Positions 15,276 to 23,131 of a DNA stretch of 25,772 bases are shown piece after piece. The notes beneath the pieces are model-generated. The model was given only the letters and a program-made list of their open reading frames with translations. It was not told where the DNA came from and made no database searches. The stretch comes from Proteobacteria bacterium UBA6921. Its GTDB lineage: Bacteria; Pseudomonadota; Gammaproteobacteria; SG8-11. The DNA lies in assembly GCA_002450895.1 (NCBI GenBank), contig DKAR01000031.1:11853-37624 (forward strand), written 5' to 3'. Positions within the stretch are counted from its first letter, which is position 1; each line of letters begins with the position of its first letter. The position numbers and the translations under genes are program-made.

Positions 15276-16532
15276 TTAAAAGAGGTCGACTTCGCCGGCG
15301 TTCATGTTTTGTTGGCCGGTAGATTTGTTCTGCATCGCTCGGAACTCCGAATCGATCCAGCCTGAGAGCTCGACAAGCTGGTCCACAACGACATGGTTTG
15401 CGGCATAGCCGTCCGCCCTGTGGACCGCTGTGCGAGCGGCGGTTTGCTGCACGCGCAGCATGACGTTGTGCAGGGAAGAAAGGCGCTTCAGCGCGTGATC
15501 GCAGACCTGGCGGACTATGTCTTCGAATTGCAGCGCGACAATCGCCGCCGATACTTTTGTATTCACGTCCTGCGTTGAAATCTTGATGTCGGCGAGTTGT
15601 CCTGACATCAGATGATGAATGCGTGAAATTTCACCCATCATCTCTCCCACCTTCTTCTTTGAATTTAGCATGACCTTCATGTCCTTGCTGGCCATGTCAT
15701 TCACTACGTCTCGTGCGGATTGAATTCCACTCAGGGTCGCGCTGACCACTTCATCGATTTGCGTGCTGAGTTCGTTTGAGTGCTTCGACAAATTTCGAAC
15801 TTCATTGGCAACCACTGCGAAACCACGACCGGCCTCGCCAGCGCGTGCCGCTTCGATGGCCGCGTTTAATGCAATCAAGTTGGTTTGGTCAGCGATGGCT
15901 TTCACGCCGGACAGCAGCTCAACGACGCTATTGATTTGGCGCAGCATGTCGTCCAGCTGATAAACAAGCCGCATGCTCTCGCGACTGGTGGCCGTTACGG
16001 TATCGACGAAGTAAAAAAGGATGCGCTCCGTTTCGACCGTAAACTGATTGATGCTCATCTTTTCGGCGGCGTCCCCATCGTCGGAGTCGCTGCCCCCGGA
16101 AAGGCTGCGGATCAGCGAAATGACGCTATCGCGTTGAGTTTGTGCCTGATCATTCAAGCCGCGAAAGCTCGTAGCCAGATCCTTGATTGCCGTGTGCGTG
16201 AGGCCCTGTACTTGCGAGACATCACCGCGTGCATTGTCGATTTCTTCCAGAATCGACTGATGGATTTTCGTTCTTTCGTCGGCCACGCGCTTGTTGATAT
16301 CGACGACTTTCGCGAGAACGTCTTCAAGAACCTGCATTCGTTCCGTGTTTGGCCGCGCTTGATGATGGTTGTAAGCCCAGCCGCCGATGGCGAAGCAAAA
16401 CAGCAACAGCTGAAAGATCCCGCTGTTACGGAAAAAGATAACCGCAATTAAAAAGAGGACCGACACGACGACCAGTGGCGCATACGATTGCGCGCGCTTC
16501 GACATGTTGATCGAGAACGGGAGCTTGGGCAT
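15276..16532 (-). CDS. Methyl-accepting-chemotaxis-like transducer without a sensor domain
   Basis: A 418-residue protein. Two closely spaced membrane helices (about 17-33 and 38-54) have almost no periplasmic loop, so there is no ligand-binding domain, and I see no HAMP domain. The cytoplasmic part is coiled coil leading to the conserved receptor hairpin tip (about 212-246: IADQTNLIALNAAIEAARAG and GRGFAVVANEVRNL), which normally contacts CheA and CheW. An additional C-terminal region (about 335-400) contains FEDIVRQVCDHAL, and the protein ends in the acidic-hydrophobic tail GEVDLF. It is the first gene of an apparent operon with the STAS and HsbR-like genes, suggesting it feeds the partner-switching module or shares its output. 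ATG 16532 is used; Met10 is an alternative start. Confidence 0.88.
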   Translation of the reverse strand: MPKLPFSINMSKRAQSYAPLVVVSVLFLIAVIFFRNSGIFQLLLFCFAIGGWAYNHHQARPNTERMQVLEDVLAKVVDINKRVADERTKIHQSILEEIDNARGDVSQVQGLTHTAIKDLATSFRGLNDQAQTQRDSVISLIRSLSGGSDSDDGDAAEKMSINQFTVETERILFYFVDTVTATSRESMRLVYQLDDMLRQINSVVELLSGVKAIADQTNLIALNAAIEAARAGEAGRGFAVVANEVRNLSKHSNELSTQIDEVVSATLSGIQSARDVVNDMASKDMKVMLNSKKKVGEMMGEISRIHHLMSGQLADIKISTQDVNTKVSAAIVALQFEDIVRQVCDHALKRLSSLHNVMLRVQQTAARTAVHRADGYAANHVVVDQLVELSGWIDSEFRAMQNKSTGQQNMNAGEVDLF

Positions 16533-16673
16533 GACAGTCCAGAGAGTCCGTGGTGATGTCTACATCGACATCAGAAACTCTTACTTGAGTCATAAGGATA
16601 TTCAGCGATAGATCATTACCCCTGTCATTGCGGGGAGGATTATCCTGAATTAAAAGCACATGAGGTCAAAAAC

Positions 16674-16859
16674 ATGGCGACTGCAAAACGCCCAACTGAG
16701 GTTGAAACCGTTCAGTGCGATATATGCCTTGCGGAAATTCCGGCATCAGAAGCCAAGAGTGCCGAGGCAGACGAGTACGTGATGCATTTTTGCGGGTTGG
16801 ATTGCTATGACAAATGGCGTCGTCAAAGCGATGAACCCAAGGTAAGCACTGACGAATAA
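16674..16859 (+). CDS. DUF3330-like small zinc-binding protein
   Basis: A 61-residue protein. VQCDICLAEIP provides one Cys pair and MHFCGLDCYDKW a second, so a four-Cys zinc site is likely. The sequence fits the DUF3330 family, small proteins of unknown function known from Tn21-type transposons but also found alone in proteobacterial chromosomes. ATG 16674 has GAGGT 8 bases upstream. It runs towards the tRNA-Arg gene, which is on the other strand 11 bases away. No transposase or inverted repeat is seen beside it, so it looks like a chromosomal member rather than part of an element. Confidence 0.75.
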   Translation: MATAKRPTEVETVQCDICLAEIPASEAKSAEADEYVMHFCGLDCYDKWRRQSDEPKVSTDE

Positions 16860-16870
16860 GAGGGAGAAAT

Positions 16871-16947
16871 TGGCGCGCCCGAAGGGATTCGAACCCCTGG
16901 CCTCTACCTCCGGAGGGTAGCGCTCTATCCAGCTGAGCTACGGGCGC
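16871..16947 (-). tRNA. tRNA-Arg (anticodon CCG)
   Basis: The reverse strand folds as a 77-nt cloverleaf with encoded CCA. Acceptor GCGCCCG pairs with CGGGCGC. The D arm is GCTC/GAGC, the anticodon stem CTACC/GGTAG with loop CTCCGGA (anticodon CCG), and the T loop is TTCGAAT. It reads Arg codon CGG. It lies 33 bases after the plsC stop on the same strand but has its own promoter. Confidence 0.97.
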
Positions 16948-16956
16948 TCGGGCCTG

Positions 16957-16984
16957 ATAATAACGCTGCGTGTTACGTTTTCAA
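16957..16984 (-). promoter_or_regulatory. Promoter of tRNA-Arg, overlapping the plsC 3' end
   Basis: On the minus strand TTGAAA (16984-16979) and TATTAT (16962-16957) are 16 bases apart. The -10 ends 9 bases before the tRNA 5' end. The -35 hexamer lies within the last codons of plsC. Confidence 0.6.
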
Positions 16985-17709
16985 CCGCGCTCTGTCGCGG
17001 TCGGGCTTATGCGCTCCATTTGGCCCTCGATCCACTGCTCGGCCATCCGATTGATCTCGCCGGCTTTGCGTCCCGATGTCTCGATGAGGGGACCGATGAC
17101 AATTTTGATCGTCCCGGGTCGTTTGATAAATCCGCGCTTGGGCCAGAAAAATCCTGCATTGTGCGCCACCGGGACTACCGGATAACCGCTCTTCTCGGCA
17201 AGCAGGGCGCCGCCTTTGTGGTAGGTGCCTTTCTTGCCCGCCGGGATGCGGGTGCCTTCGGGAAAAATAACGACCCAACGGCCCGCGTTCAGGCGCTCGG
17301 TTCCTTGCTCAATGAGCTGGTAAATTGCGCGCATATTGTCGCTGCGGTTAATGGCAATCGGCTCAAGCAGTGCGAGACCCCAGCCAAAGAATGGTACCCA
17401 AAGCAGTTCGCGCTTCAACAACCAGACCTGCGGCGGAAAAATACGCTGCAGCGCCAGGGTCTCCCACGCGGACTGGTGCTTGCAGAAGATAATCGCGGTG
17501 CGATCCGGGATGTGTTCCTTTCCTTCTATTTCCCAGCGCAGGTTGCAGGTGACGCCGAGCCACCAAAGATTAAAGGTCGACCAGTTGGTGATAAATGCGT
17601 AACGAACGCGAAACGGAAATGGGAAGAGCAACAGGCCAATCAGCGCAAACGGTACGGAAGACAACCACATCCCGAGCGCAAACAACGTGGATCGCAACAA
17701 AAGAATCAT
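16981..17709 (-). CDS. plsC: 1-acyl-sn-glycerol-3-phosphate acyltransferase family protein (PlsC-like)
   Basis: Membrane acyltransferase expected to acylate lysophosphatidic acid to phosphatidic acid. The product is 242 residues. A hydrophobic N-terminus (about 5-32, LLRSTLFALGMWLSSVPFAL) anchors it. Motif I is CKHQSAWETL, with His78 and Glu83 (HX4E in place of the commoner HX4D, a variant seen in a proteobacterial subfamily). Motif III is FPEGTR at 149-154. VPVAHNAG is the fourth block. The gene starts 2 bases after the gmhB stop, so the two are translationally linked. The substrate could be another lysophospholipid; the family is sure, the exact substrate less so. Confidence 0.88.
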   Translation of the reverse strand: MILLLRSTLFALGMWLSSVPFALIGLLLFPFPFRVRYAFITNWSTFNLWWLGVTCNLRWEIEGKEHIPDRTAIIFCKHQSAWETLALQRIFPPQVWLLKRELLWVPFFGWGLALLEPIAINRSDNMRAIYQLIEQGTERLNAGRWVVIFPEGTRIPAGKKGTYHKGGALLAEKSGYPVVPVAHNAGFFWPKRGFIKRPGTIKIVIGPLIETSGRKAGEINRMAEQWIEGQMERISPTATERG

Positions 17710-17711
17710 CG

Positions 17712-18263
17712 TCAGATCGCTACCGATCCCGCAAGCAGCGCATCGACCGCCGCTGCAAGGTTATCGAAGACAGGTACACCGCGTAGCGCATCGGGATTTT
17801 GCTTGAGCGCCACTTCGCCTTTGCCGGTCCGGACGAGAATCGGCGTCGCGTCCACTTCGCGGGCCGCTTCAATGTCACGCAGCGAATCGCCGATGGCCGG
17901 GACGCCGCAGATCTGGGTCTGGAGGCGTGCTCCGATGTCGTGAAACATCCCGGGCTTGGGTTTGCGGCAGGCACATTTCTCGTCAGGGCCGTGCGGACAG
18001 AAAAAAATCGCGTCGAGGGAAACTCCATACCGCGCCAATTCACGATGCAACTTCGCGTGAATCGAGTCGAGCGTTCCGATATCAAACAACCGTCGCGCGA
18101 CACCGGACTGGTTCGTCGCGACGACAACGGTGTAACCGGCTTGCTTGAGTCGCGCGATAGATTCAAGCGATCCCGGAATCGGGATGAATTCATCCGGCGA
18201 CTTAATATATTCGTCGGAGTCTTCATTGATGACTCCATCGCGATCGAGAATGATGAGCTTCAT
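17712..18263 (-). CDS. gmhB: D-glycero-beta-D-manno-heptose 1,7-bisphosphate 7-phosphatase GmhB
   Basis: HAD-family phosphatase that makes heptose 1-phosphate for ADP-heptose in LPS inner core synthesis. The product is 183 residues, usual length. The catalytic DRDGVIN has Asp7 and Asp9. ATNQSGVARR is motif II. A zinc site is formed by CPHGPDEKCAC (Cys89, His91, Cys97, Cys99), typical of GmhB. IGDSLRDIEAA supplies the Mg-binding Asp residues. The gene is 50 bases after glyS and 2 bases before plsC, the standard glyQS-gmhB-plsC arrangement. Confidence 0.94.
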   Translation of the reverse strand: MKLIILDRDGVINEDSDEYIKSPDEFIPIPGSLESIARLKQAGYTVVVATNQSGVARRLFDIGTLDSIHAKLHRELARYGVSLDAIFFCPHGPDEKCACRKPKPGMFHDIGARLQTQICGVPAIGDSLRDIEAAREVDATPILVRTGKGEVALKQNPDALRGVPVFDNLAAAVDALLAGSVAI

Positions 18264-18313
18264 TGTTCGAGTTGAAATTCCGAAAATTCCGGGGCGCAGG
18301 AATCAGCCGCCCG

Positions 18314-20386
18314 TCATCCCTGCAGTCTGGATACGTCCGCCACGCGCAAGAAAAGATTGCGCAGGTCATTGAGCAGACACAGACGATTATTACGAACGTC
18401 GACGTCATCCACCATGACCATCACCTTGTCGAAGAAAGCATCCACGGTGGAACGCAGTGCCGCGAGCTTCTTCAATGCCCCCTCATAATCCCTGGCCGCA
18501 AATAGCGGCTCGACTTCGGCTCGCACGGACGATACTTTTCCCGCGAGCGCCTGTTCCGCCGCTTCCTTCAGGTGCGCCGCATTCAGCGCGCCCGCCGGGG
18601 CATTGCCGGCCTGTTTCAAAATATTGGCGATGCGCTTGTTCGCTGCCGCGAGACTTTCTGCCTCGGGCAATTTCCTGAACGCGCCGACCGCGCGCACGCG
18701 ACGGTCAAAATCGAACGGCTGCGACGGACGCATGGCGATGACGGCGTCGAACTCGTCGACATGGATACCCGCATCGGAATAGTACGCGCGCAATCGTTCC
18801 ATCATGAAATCGTATACCTGTGCTGCGGCGTTCTTGGCGGCAACCTTGGCACCCAGAATTGACTGCGCTGATTCAAGCAGCTTTACAAGGTCCAGTTCCA
18901 GACGCCGCTCGATCGCAATCCGCAGTACGCCCAACGCGGCCCGCCGCAATGCAAACGGATCCTTGTCACCAGTGGGCGCCTGACCAATGCCGAAAATTCC
19001 GACCAGCGTGTCGATCTTGTCCGCGATCGCAAGTGCCTGTCCAACGCCCGTCGCAGGCAGCGTGTCGCCAGCGAAGCGGGGCTGATACTGTTCATCCAGC
19101 GCCGCGGCGATATCCCCAGGCTCGCCGTCGTGCCGCGCGTAATAACGGCCCATGATGCCCTGCAGCTCCGGGAATTCGCCGACCATGTGCGAAAGCAAAT
19201 CGCACTTCGACAGCATTGCGGCGCGCTCGCAATGTGCCGGTTCGGCTCCAAGCGCAGTGCCGATTTCTGCCGCGAGTTTGGCTACACGCAGCGATTTGTC
19301 GAACAACGATCCAAGCTTGTTCTGGAACACAACGGACTTCAGTGCGTCCAGATGGTCTGCAAGTTTGTGTTTGCGATCCTGATTCCAGAAGAACGCAGCA
19401 TCGGTCAGGCGCGGGCGAACAACCCGCTCGTTTCCGGCGCGAACCGCCGCGATATCGCGACTTGGAATGTTGGCGAGCGTTATGAAATGTGGCAGCAGAT
19501 TCCCCGCCTTGTCGACGACGTGAAAATACTTCTGGTTGCCTTTCATCGTAGAGATCAAGGCCTCTGACGGCACGTCCAGAAAGCGCTGTTCGAAATTTCC
19601 CGTTACCGCAGCGGGCCATTCCACCATGCTGGTCACTTCGTCGAGCAGATCCTCGTCGATGACTGCCGTGCCGCCCAGTTGTGCCGCCGCCTCAAGAATC
19701 TGGCCGCGGACGGCTTCGCGCCGCTTGGCGAAATCCGGCACCACGTGGCCCTCGGTTTCAAGTTGCGGCTCGTAAGCGGCCGGCTCACCGACGTATAAAG
19801 ATTTTTCACACAGAAAACGATGGCCGCGCGTTTCTCGCCCGGAGCGCACGCTCAAGATCTCGGCGTCCACAACCTGATCACCAAACAGCAGGATGACCCA
19901 ATGAACCGGACGGACAAATTCCGCCGTCAATGCGCCCCAGCGCATGCGCTTCGGGATCGGCAGTTGCGCCAGAGCTGCGTCGACAATTCCGGGGATCAGT
20001 GCGGTTGTCGCCTGACCTTTTTCCTGCTTGCGGAACACCAGCCACGCGCCTTCAGCGGCTTCGAGTTTTTCGAGTTGCTCCACGGTGACACCACAGGATT
20101 TCGCAAAACCCAGCGCTGCCGGGGTTGCACAACCGTCCTCTTTAAAGGCCGCCGTGATGGCAGGCCCCCGGCGCACGACTTCCTTGTCTGCTTGTTGAGT
20201 CGCAAGCTGGCTCACAAGAACCGCGAGACGCCGTGGCGTGGCGAACGTTTTCATCGGCCCCTGACTCAGACCCACCTTTTTGAACCCGTCCTCAATGCCT
20301 GCCGCAAACGCAGCAGAAAGTTTTTTCAGTGCCTTGGGCGGCAGTTCTTCAGTCCCAATTTCGATGAGCAGATCGCGCGCGGTCAT
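18314..20386 (-). CDS. glyS: Glycyl-tRNA synthetase beta subunit
   Basis: Beta chain of the alpha2beta2 glycyl-tRNA synthetase, which binds tRNA-Gly and is needed for charging. The product is 690 residues, full length. The N-terminus LLIEIGTEELPPKALKKL is the family signature. DEVTSMVEWPAAVTGNF and SEALISTMKGNQKYFHV are conserved blocks. The C-terminal alpha-helical anticodon-binding region includes the VMVMVDDVDVRNNRL segment. Its ATG overlaps the glyQ stop (ATGA), as expected for two subunits made in equal amounts. The tRNA-Gly(CCC) at 1225 is one of its substrates. Confidence 0.97.
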   Translation of the reverse strand: MTARDLLIEIGTEELPPKALKKLSAAFAAGIEDGFKKVGLSQGPMKTFATPRRLAVLVSQLATQQADKEVVRRGPAITAAFKEDGCATPAALGFAKSCGVTVEQLEKLEAAEGAWLVFRKQEKGQATTALIPGIVDAALAQLPIPKRMRWGALTAEFVRPVHWVILLFGDQVVDAEILSVRSGRETRGHRFLCEKSLYVGEPAAYEPQLETEGHVVPDFAKRREAVRGQILEAAAQLGGTAVIDEDLLDEVTSMVEWPAAVTGNFEQRFLDVPSEALISTMKGNQKYFHVVDKAGNLLPHFITLANIPSRDIAAVRAGNERVVRPRLTDAAFFWNQDRKHKLADHLDALKSVVFQNKLGSLFDKSLRVAKLAAEIGTALGAEPAHCERAAMLSKCDLLSHMVGEFPELQGIMGRYYARHDGEPGDIAAALDEQYQPRFAGDTLPATGVGQALAIADKIDTLVGIFGIGQAPTGDKDPFALRRAALGVLRIAIERRLELDLVKLLESAQSILGAKVAAKNAAAQVYDFMMERLRAYYSDAGIHVDEFDAVIAMRPSQPFDFDRRVRAVGAFRKLPEAESLAAANKRIANILKQAGNAPAGALNAAHLKEAAEQALAGKVSSVRAEVEPLFAARDYEGALKKLAALRSTVDAFFDKVMVMVDDVDVRNNRLCLLNDLRNLFLRVADVSRLQG

Positions 20387-21318
20387 TGCTTCGCTCCTTG
20401 CAGCATCGGGAAACCGAGCGCTTCGCGCCGCGCGTAGTAGGCTTCTGCCACCGCTTTTGCCAGCGCGCGGACGCGACCGATAAAGCGCGCGCGCTCCGTG
20501 ACTGAAATGGCGCGGCGCGCATCGAGAAGATTGAACGTGTGCGACGCCTTCAACACCATTTCGTAGGCCGGCAGCGGCAATCCCGCGGCGATGAGTCGCT
20601 GGCTTTCCGCTTCACACGTATCGAACCATTTGAACAGCGACTCGACGTTGGCGTGTTCAAAGTTGTATGTCGACATCTCGACTTCGTTGTGATGAAACAC
20701 ATCCCCGTAAGTCACTTTCCCGAAGGGTCCGTCGGCCCACACGAGATCGAAAACACTCTCAACACCTTGGATGTACATCGCCAGGCGTTCGAGGCCATAG
20801 GTGATCTCGCCGGTGACCGGTTTGCAGTCCAGGCCCCCGACTTGCTGGAAGTAGGTAAATTGCGTGACCTCCATGCCGTTCAACCACACTTCCCAACCCA
20901 GGCCCCACGCGCCAAGCGTGGGCGATTCCCAGTTGTCCTCGACAAACCGAATATCGTGAACCAAGGGATCGAAACCCAGCAGCTTGAGCGACCCTAGATA
21001 AAGATCCTGGATTTCCAGCGGTGACGGTTTGAGGACGACCTGAAACTGGTAGTAGTGCTGCAGGCGATTCGGATTCTCACCATAGCGGCCATCGGTCGGG
21101 CGGCGCGATGGCTGCACATAGGCTGCATTCCACGGTTCCGGACCGATGGAGCGCAAAAACGTTGCGGGATGGAACGTGCCCGCGCCGACTTCGAGATCGA
21201 GGGGCTGCAGGATCACGCATCCCTGTTGGGCCCAATAGCCCTGCAACGCCAGGATCAGATCCTGAAACGTTTGCAGGTGCGCGGCGGGTGAAGTAGTTTT
21301 CGTCTTTCGGGCGGTCAT
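20383..21318 (-). CDS. glyQ: Glycyl-tRNA synthetase alpha subunit
   Basis: Catalytic class II aminoacyl-tRNA synthetase alpha subunit. ATG 21318 gives 311 residues beginning MTARKTKTT, followed by the conserved FQDLILALQGYWAQQGCV. The longer frame to 21402 would overlap the divergent gene at 21346 and adds unconserved residues. Key blocks are GAGTFHPATFLR, VQPSRRPTDGRYGENPNR (motif 2) and YGLERLAMYIQGV (motif 3). A possible -10 (TATACT, complement of 21329-21334) lies only 10 bases upstream of the ATG, which would leave little or no leader. It is the first gene of glyQ-glyS-gmhB-plsC. Confidence 0.96.
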   Translation of the reverse strand: MTARKTKTTSPAAHLQTFQDLILALQGYWAQQGCVILQPLDLEVGAGTFHPATFLRSIGPEPWNAAYVQPSRRPTDGRYGENPNRLQHYYQFQVVLKPSPLEIQDLYLGSLKLLGFDPLVHDIRFVEDNWESPTLGAWGLGWEVWLNGMEVTQFTYFQQVGGLDCKPVTGEITYGLERLAMYIQGVESVFDLVWADGPFGKVTYGDVFHHNEVEMSTYNFEHANVESLFKWFDTCEAESQRLIAAGLPLPAYEMVLKASHTFNLLDARRAISVTERARFIGRVRALAKAVAEAYYARREALGFPMLQGAKQ

Positions 21319-21345
21319 AAGGCTGCCAAGTATATCGATACGGCC

Positions 21346-22422
21346 ATGCCCCCGCATCTGCTCGCCGCAATTTCCTACCACGGATTCGGACATCTCGCCC
21401 AAACGGCGCCGATTCTCAATGCGCTATCACGCCGGATGCCAGCGCTTCGCATTACCATCCTCTCCGCCGCACCGGAAGCCGTCCTGCGTTCACACGTTCA
21501 TTGCGATTTCACGCTCTGGTCGGAGGCTACGGATCTGGGAGTCGTCAATCGGGGTGCGCTGGAAGTTCTCGCCACGGAAACCGAAGCAGCGTACACGCGT
21601 TTTCATAGCGACTGGCCCGCCAAAGTGGATCGCATGTGCCGGGAGTTCGAACTTCGAAAGGTGGATGTCGTCCTTGCGGACATTCCCTACTTGCCGTTGG
21701 CAGCCGCCGCACGGGTACAGATTCCCTCTGTGGCTATGTGTTCCCTGAACTGGGCGGACATCTTTCGGTATTACGTTTCAACCGATGGCGCAGCACGTGA
21801 AATCCTGGACGTCATGTCGGCAGCCTATGCAAATGCCACCGTGTTTCTCCAACCGGAACCGAGCATGCCGATGCCGGACCTCGCAAATACGCGCCGAATC
21901 GGACCGATTGCGCGCATCGGCACGCATCGCGCTGATGAGATTCGCCAAAGACTCAACATCGGCGAAGATCAGCGGTTGGTGCTGATCTCACTCGGTGGAA
22001 TAGCGACGGACTTTGGCATGAATGCCTGGCCCCGCTGCGACGGTGTCACGTGGCTGGTGCAGGGTAACTGGAACATTCACCATCCGGATGCCCGTGCCTG
22101 GGATGCGGCGGGATTCAATTTCATTGATGTTCTTCACAGCTGCGATGCCTTTGTGACGAAACCCGGATATGGAAACTTTGCAGAGGCGGCATGCAATGGT
22201 GCACGCGTCCTGTATGTGCCGCGTCATGACTGGCCGGAAGAGGAGTGCCTCGTGTCATGGCTTCCCAAGCACGTTCCCTGTGAGCCGTTGGCGAAGGACA
22301 TTTTCTTCGCAGGCAGGTTTCAGCAGCAGCTACAACGAATCTTCGCGACGACGCGGCCAGTCGCACCGCCCGCCCGTGGAATAGCCGAAGCCGCTACTAT
22401 CATCGCGGAATATCTGGAATAG
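21346..22422 (+). CDS. GT-B-fold glycosyltransferase-like protein, function unknown
   Basis: A 358-residue stand-alone protein. The N-terminal ISYHGFGHLAQTAPILNAL resembles the glycosyltransferase-like N-terminal domain found fused to sugar kinases such as plant L-arabinokinase. The C-terminal FVTKPGYGNFAEAACNG followed by PRHDWPEEE matches the nucleotide-sugar-binding side of GT-B folds (MurG/UDP-glycosyltransferase group). No signal peptide or membrane segment is seen, so it is probably cytoplasmic or peripheral. The start at 21346 fits the conserved N-terminus but has no recognisable ribosome site. It is divergent from glyQ with only 27 bases between starts. The acceptor and donor cannot be named. 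Confidence 0.75.
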   Translation: MPPHLLAAISYHGFGHLAQTAPILNALSRRMPALRITILSAAPEAVLRSHVHCDFTLWSEATDLGVVNRGALEVLATETEAAYTRFHSDWPAKVDRMCREFELRKVDVVLADIPYLPLAAAARVQIPSVAMCSLNWADIFRYYVSTDGAAREILDVMSAAYANATVFLQPEPSMPMPDLANTRRIGPIARIGTHRADEIRQRLNIGEDQRLVLISLGGIATDFGMNAWPRCDGVTWLVQGNWNIHHPDARAWDAAGFNFIDVLHSCDAFVTKPGYGNFAEAACNGARVLYVPRHDWPEEECLVSWLPKHVPCEPLAKDIFFAGRFQQQLQRIFATTRPVAPPARGIAEAATIIAEYLE

Positions 22423-22529
22423 ACAATTCCGTGGAAAGCGTCCTGTTTTGTTGCCCTGAATATGAACTTCATCGGCGCAGCAATTCCACCACTGCGGGAT
22501 AATCTGCTCCAAATGCTGTTTCGAGGGAG

Positions 22530-23114
22530 ATGCGGGTGGCGGCACGTTGGGCATGGATCGCTGGGGTGGGAGCCCTGTTGCCTGCATTATGTTGTAGTGC
22601 GGATGAACCGCTTGTCTTTGATCCCGGCCATCGTTTCGTTCACACCTATGTTGAGGACAGCCAGGCCTTGGGCGGTATCGGGATCGATTTGGGGTGGCAC
22701 GCTGACTGGAATTCGGATCTGGCTGTTTTGCCCAGCACAGGCATTCGCATCCTGCAGCGACACCAAACCAATCGCACCGTGTTCGGATGGACGGCTCAGG
22801 TCCGGGTCGCGGGCCGAACTCCCGTGGCACCGTTTCTTGAGATTGGATTTGACGTCGGTGAAGTCATCGGCGAAATGATCATCGACCAGTTGCGACATGA
22901 TGACGAAGATCGCAACTGGATTGATCCGGATGTGTTTGGGTCGACGGGATTCAGCTTCAATTTTTCAAAACAGTGGAGTGCAGCGGTGTACTACAAAGTA
23001 CACTCCATCCGCGGCACGGATGAAGCGCGGCTCGAAGATGCAGAGGTGCTTGGGTTATCGCTTACACGCCATTTCGGACGCCGCATGCTTGAATGGTGGC
23101 AGCGCCCGCTTTGA
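22530..23114 (+). CDS. Exported protein, possible outer-membrane beta-barrel, function unknown
   Basis: A 194-residue protein with a signal peptide (MRVAARWAWIAGVGALLPAL, cleavage likely near CCSA/DEP). The mature part alternates polar and hydrophobic residues in short strands (GGIGIDLGWHADW, TGFSFNFSKQWSAAVYYKVH, EVLGLSLTRHFGR), as in small outer-membrane barrels. An acidic loop lies around RHDDEDRNWIDPD. It ends WWQRPL, not the usual terminal Phe. I do not recognise the family. The ATG at 22530 is almost inside the GAGGGAG ribosome site; GTG at 22536 has better spacing and may be the true start. It lies 107 bases after the GT-B gene and converges on the Sel1 gene 17 bases away. Confidence 0.6.
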   Translation: MRVAARWAWIAGVGALLPALCCSADEPLVFDPGHRFVHTYVEDSQALGGIGIDLGWHADWNSDLAVLPSTGIRILQRHQTNRTVFGWTAQVRVAGRTPVAPFLEIGFDVGEVIGEMIIDQLRHDDEDRNWIDPDVFGSTGFSFNFSKQWSAAVYYKVHSIRGTDEARLEDAEVLGLSLTRHFGRRMLEWWQRPL

Positions 23115-23131
23115 CTGAATTAAAACCGAAC

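Noticed and set aside
22462..22878. Plus-strand frame overlapping the exported-protein gene
   Set aside because: It is in another frame of the 22530-23114 gene, which has a clear signal peptide and a better ribosome site; the alternative translation lacks coherent features.
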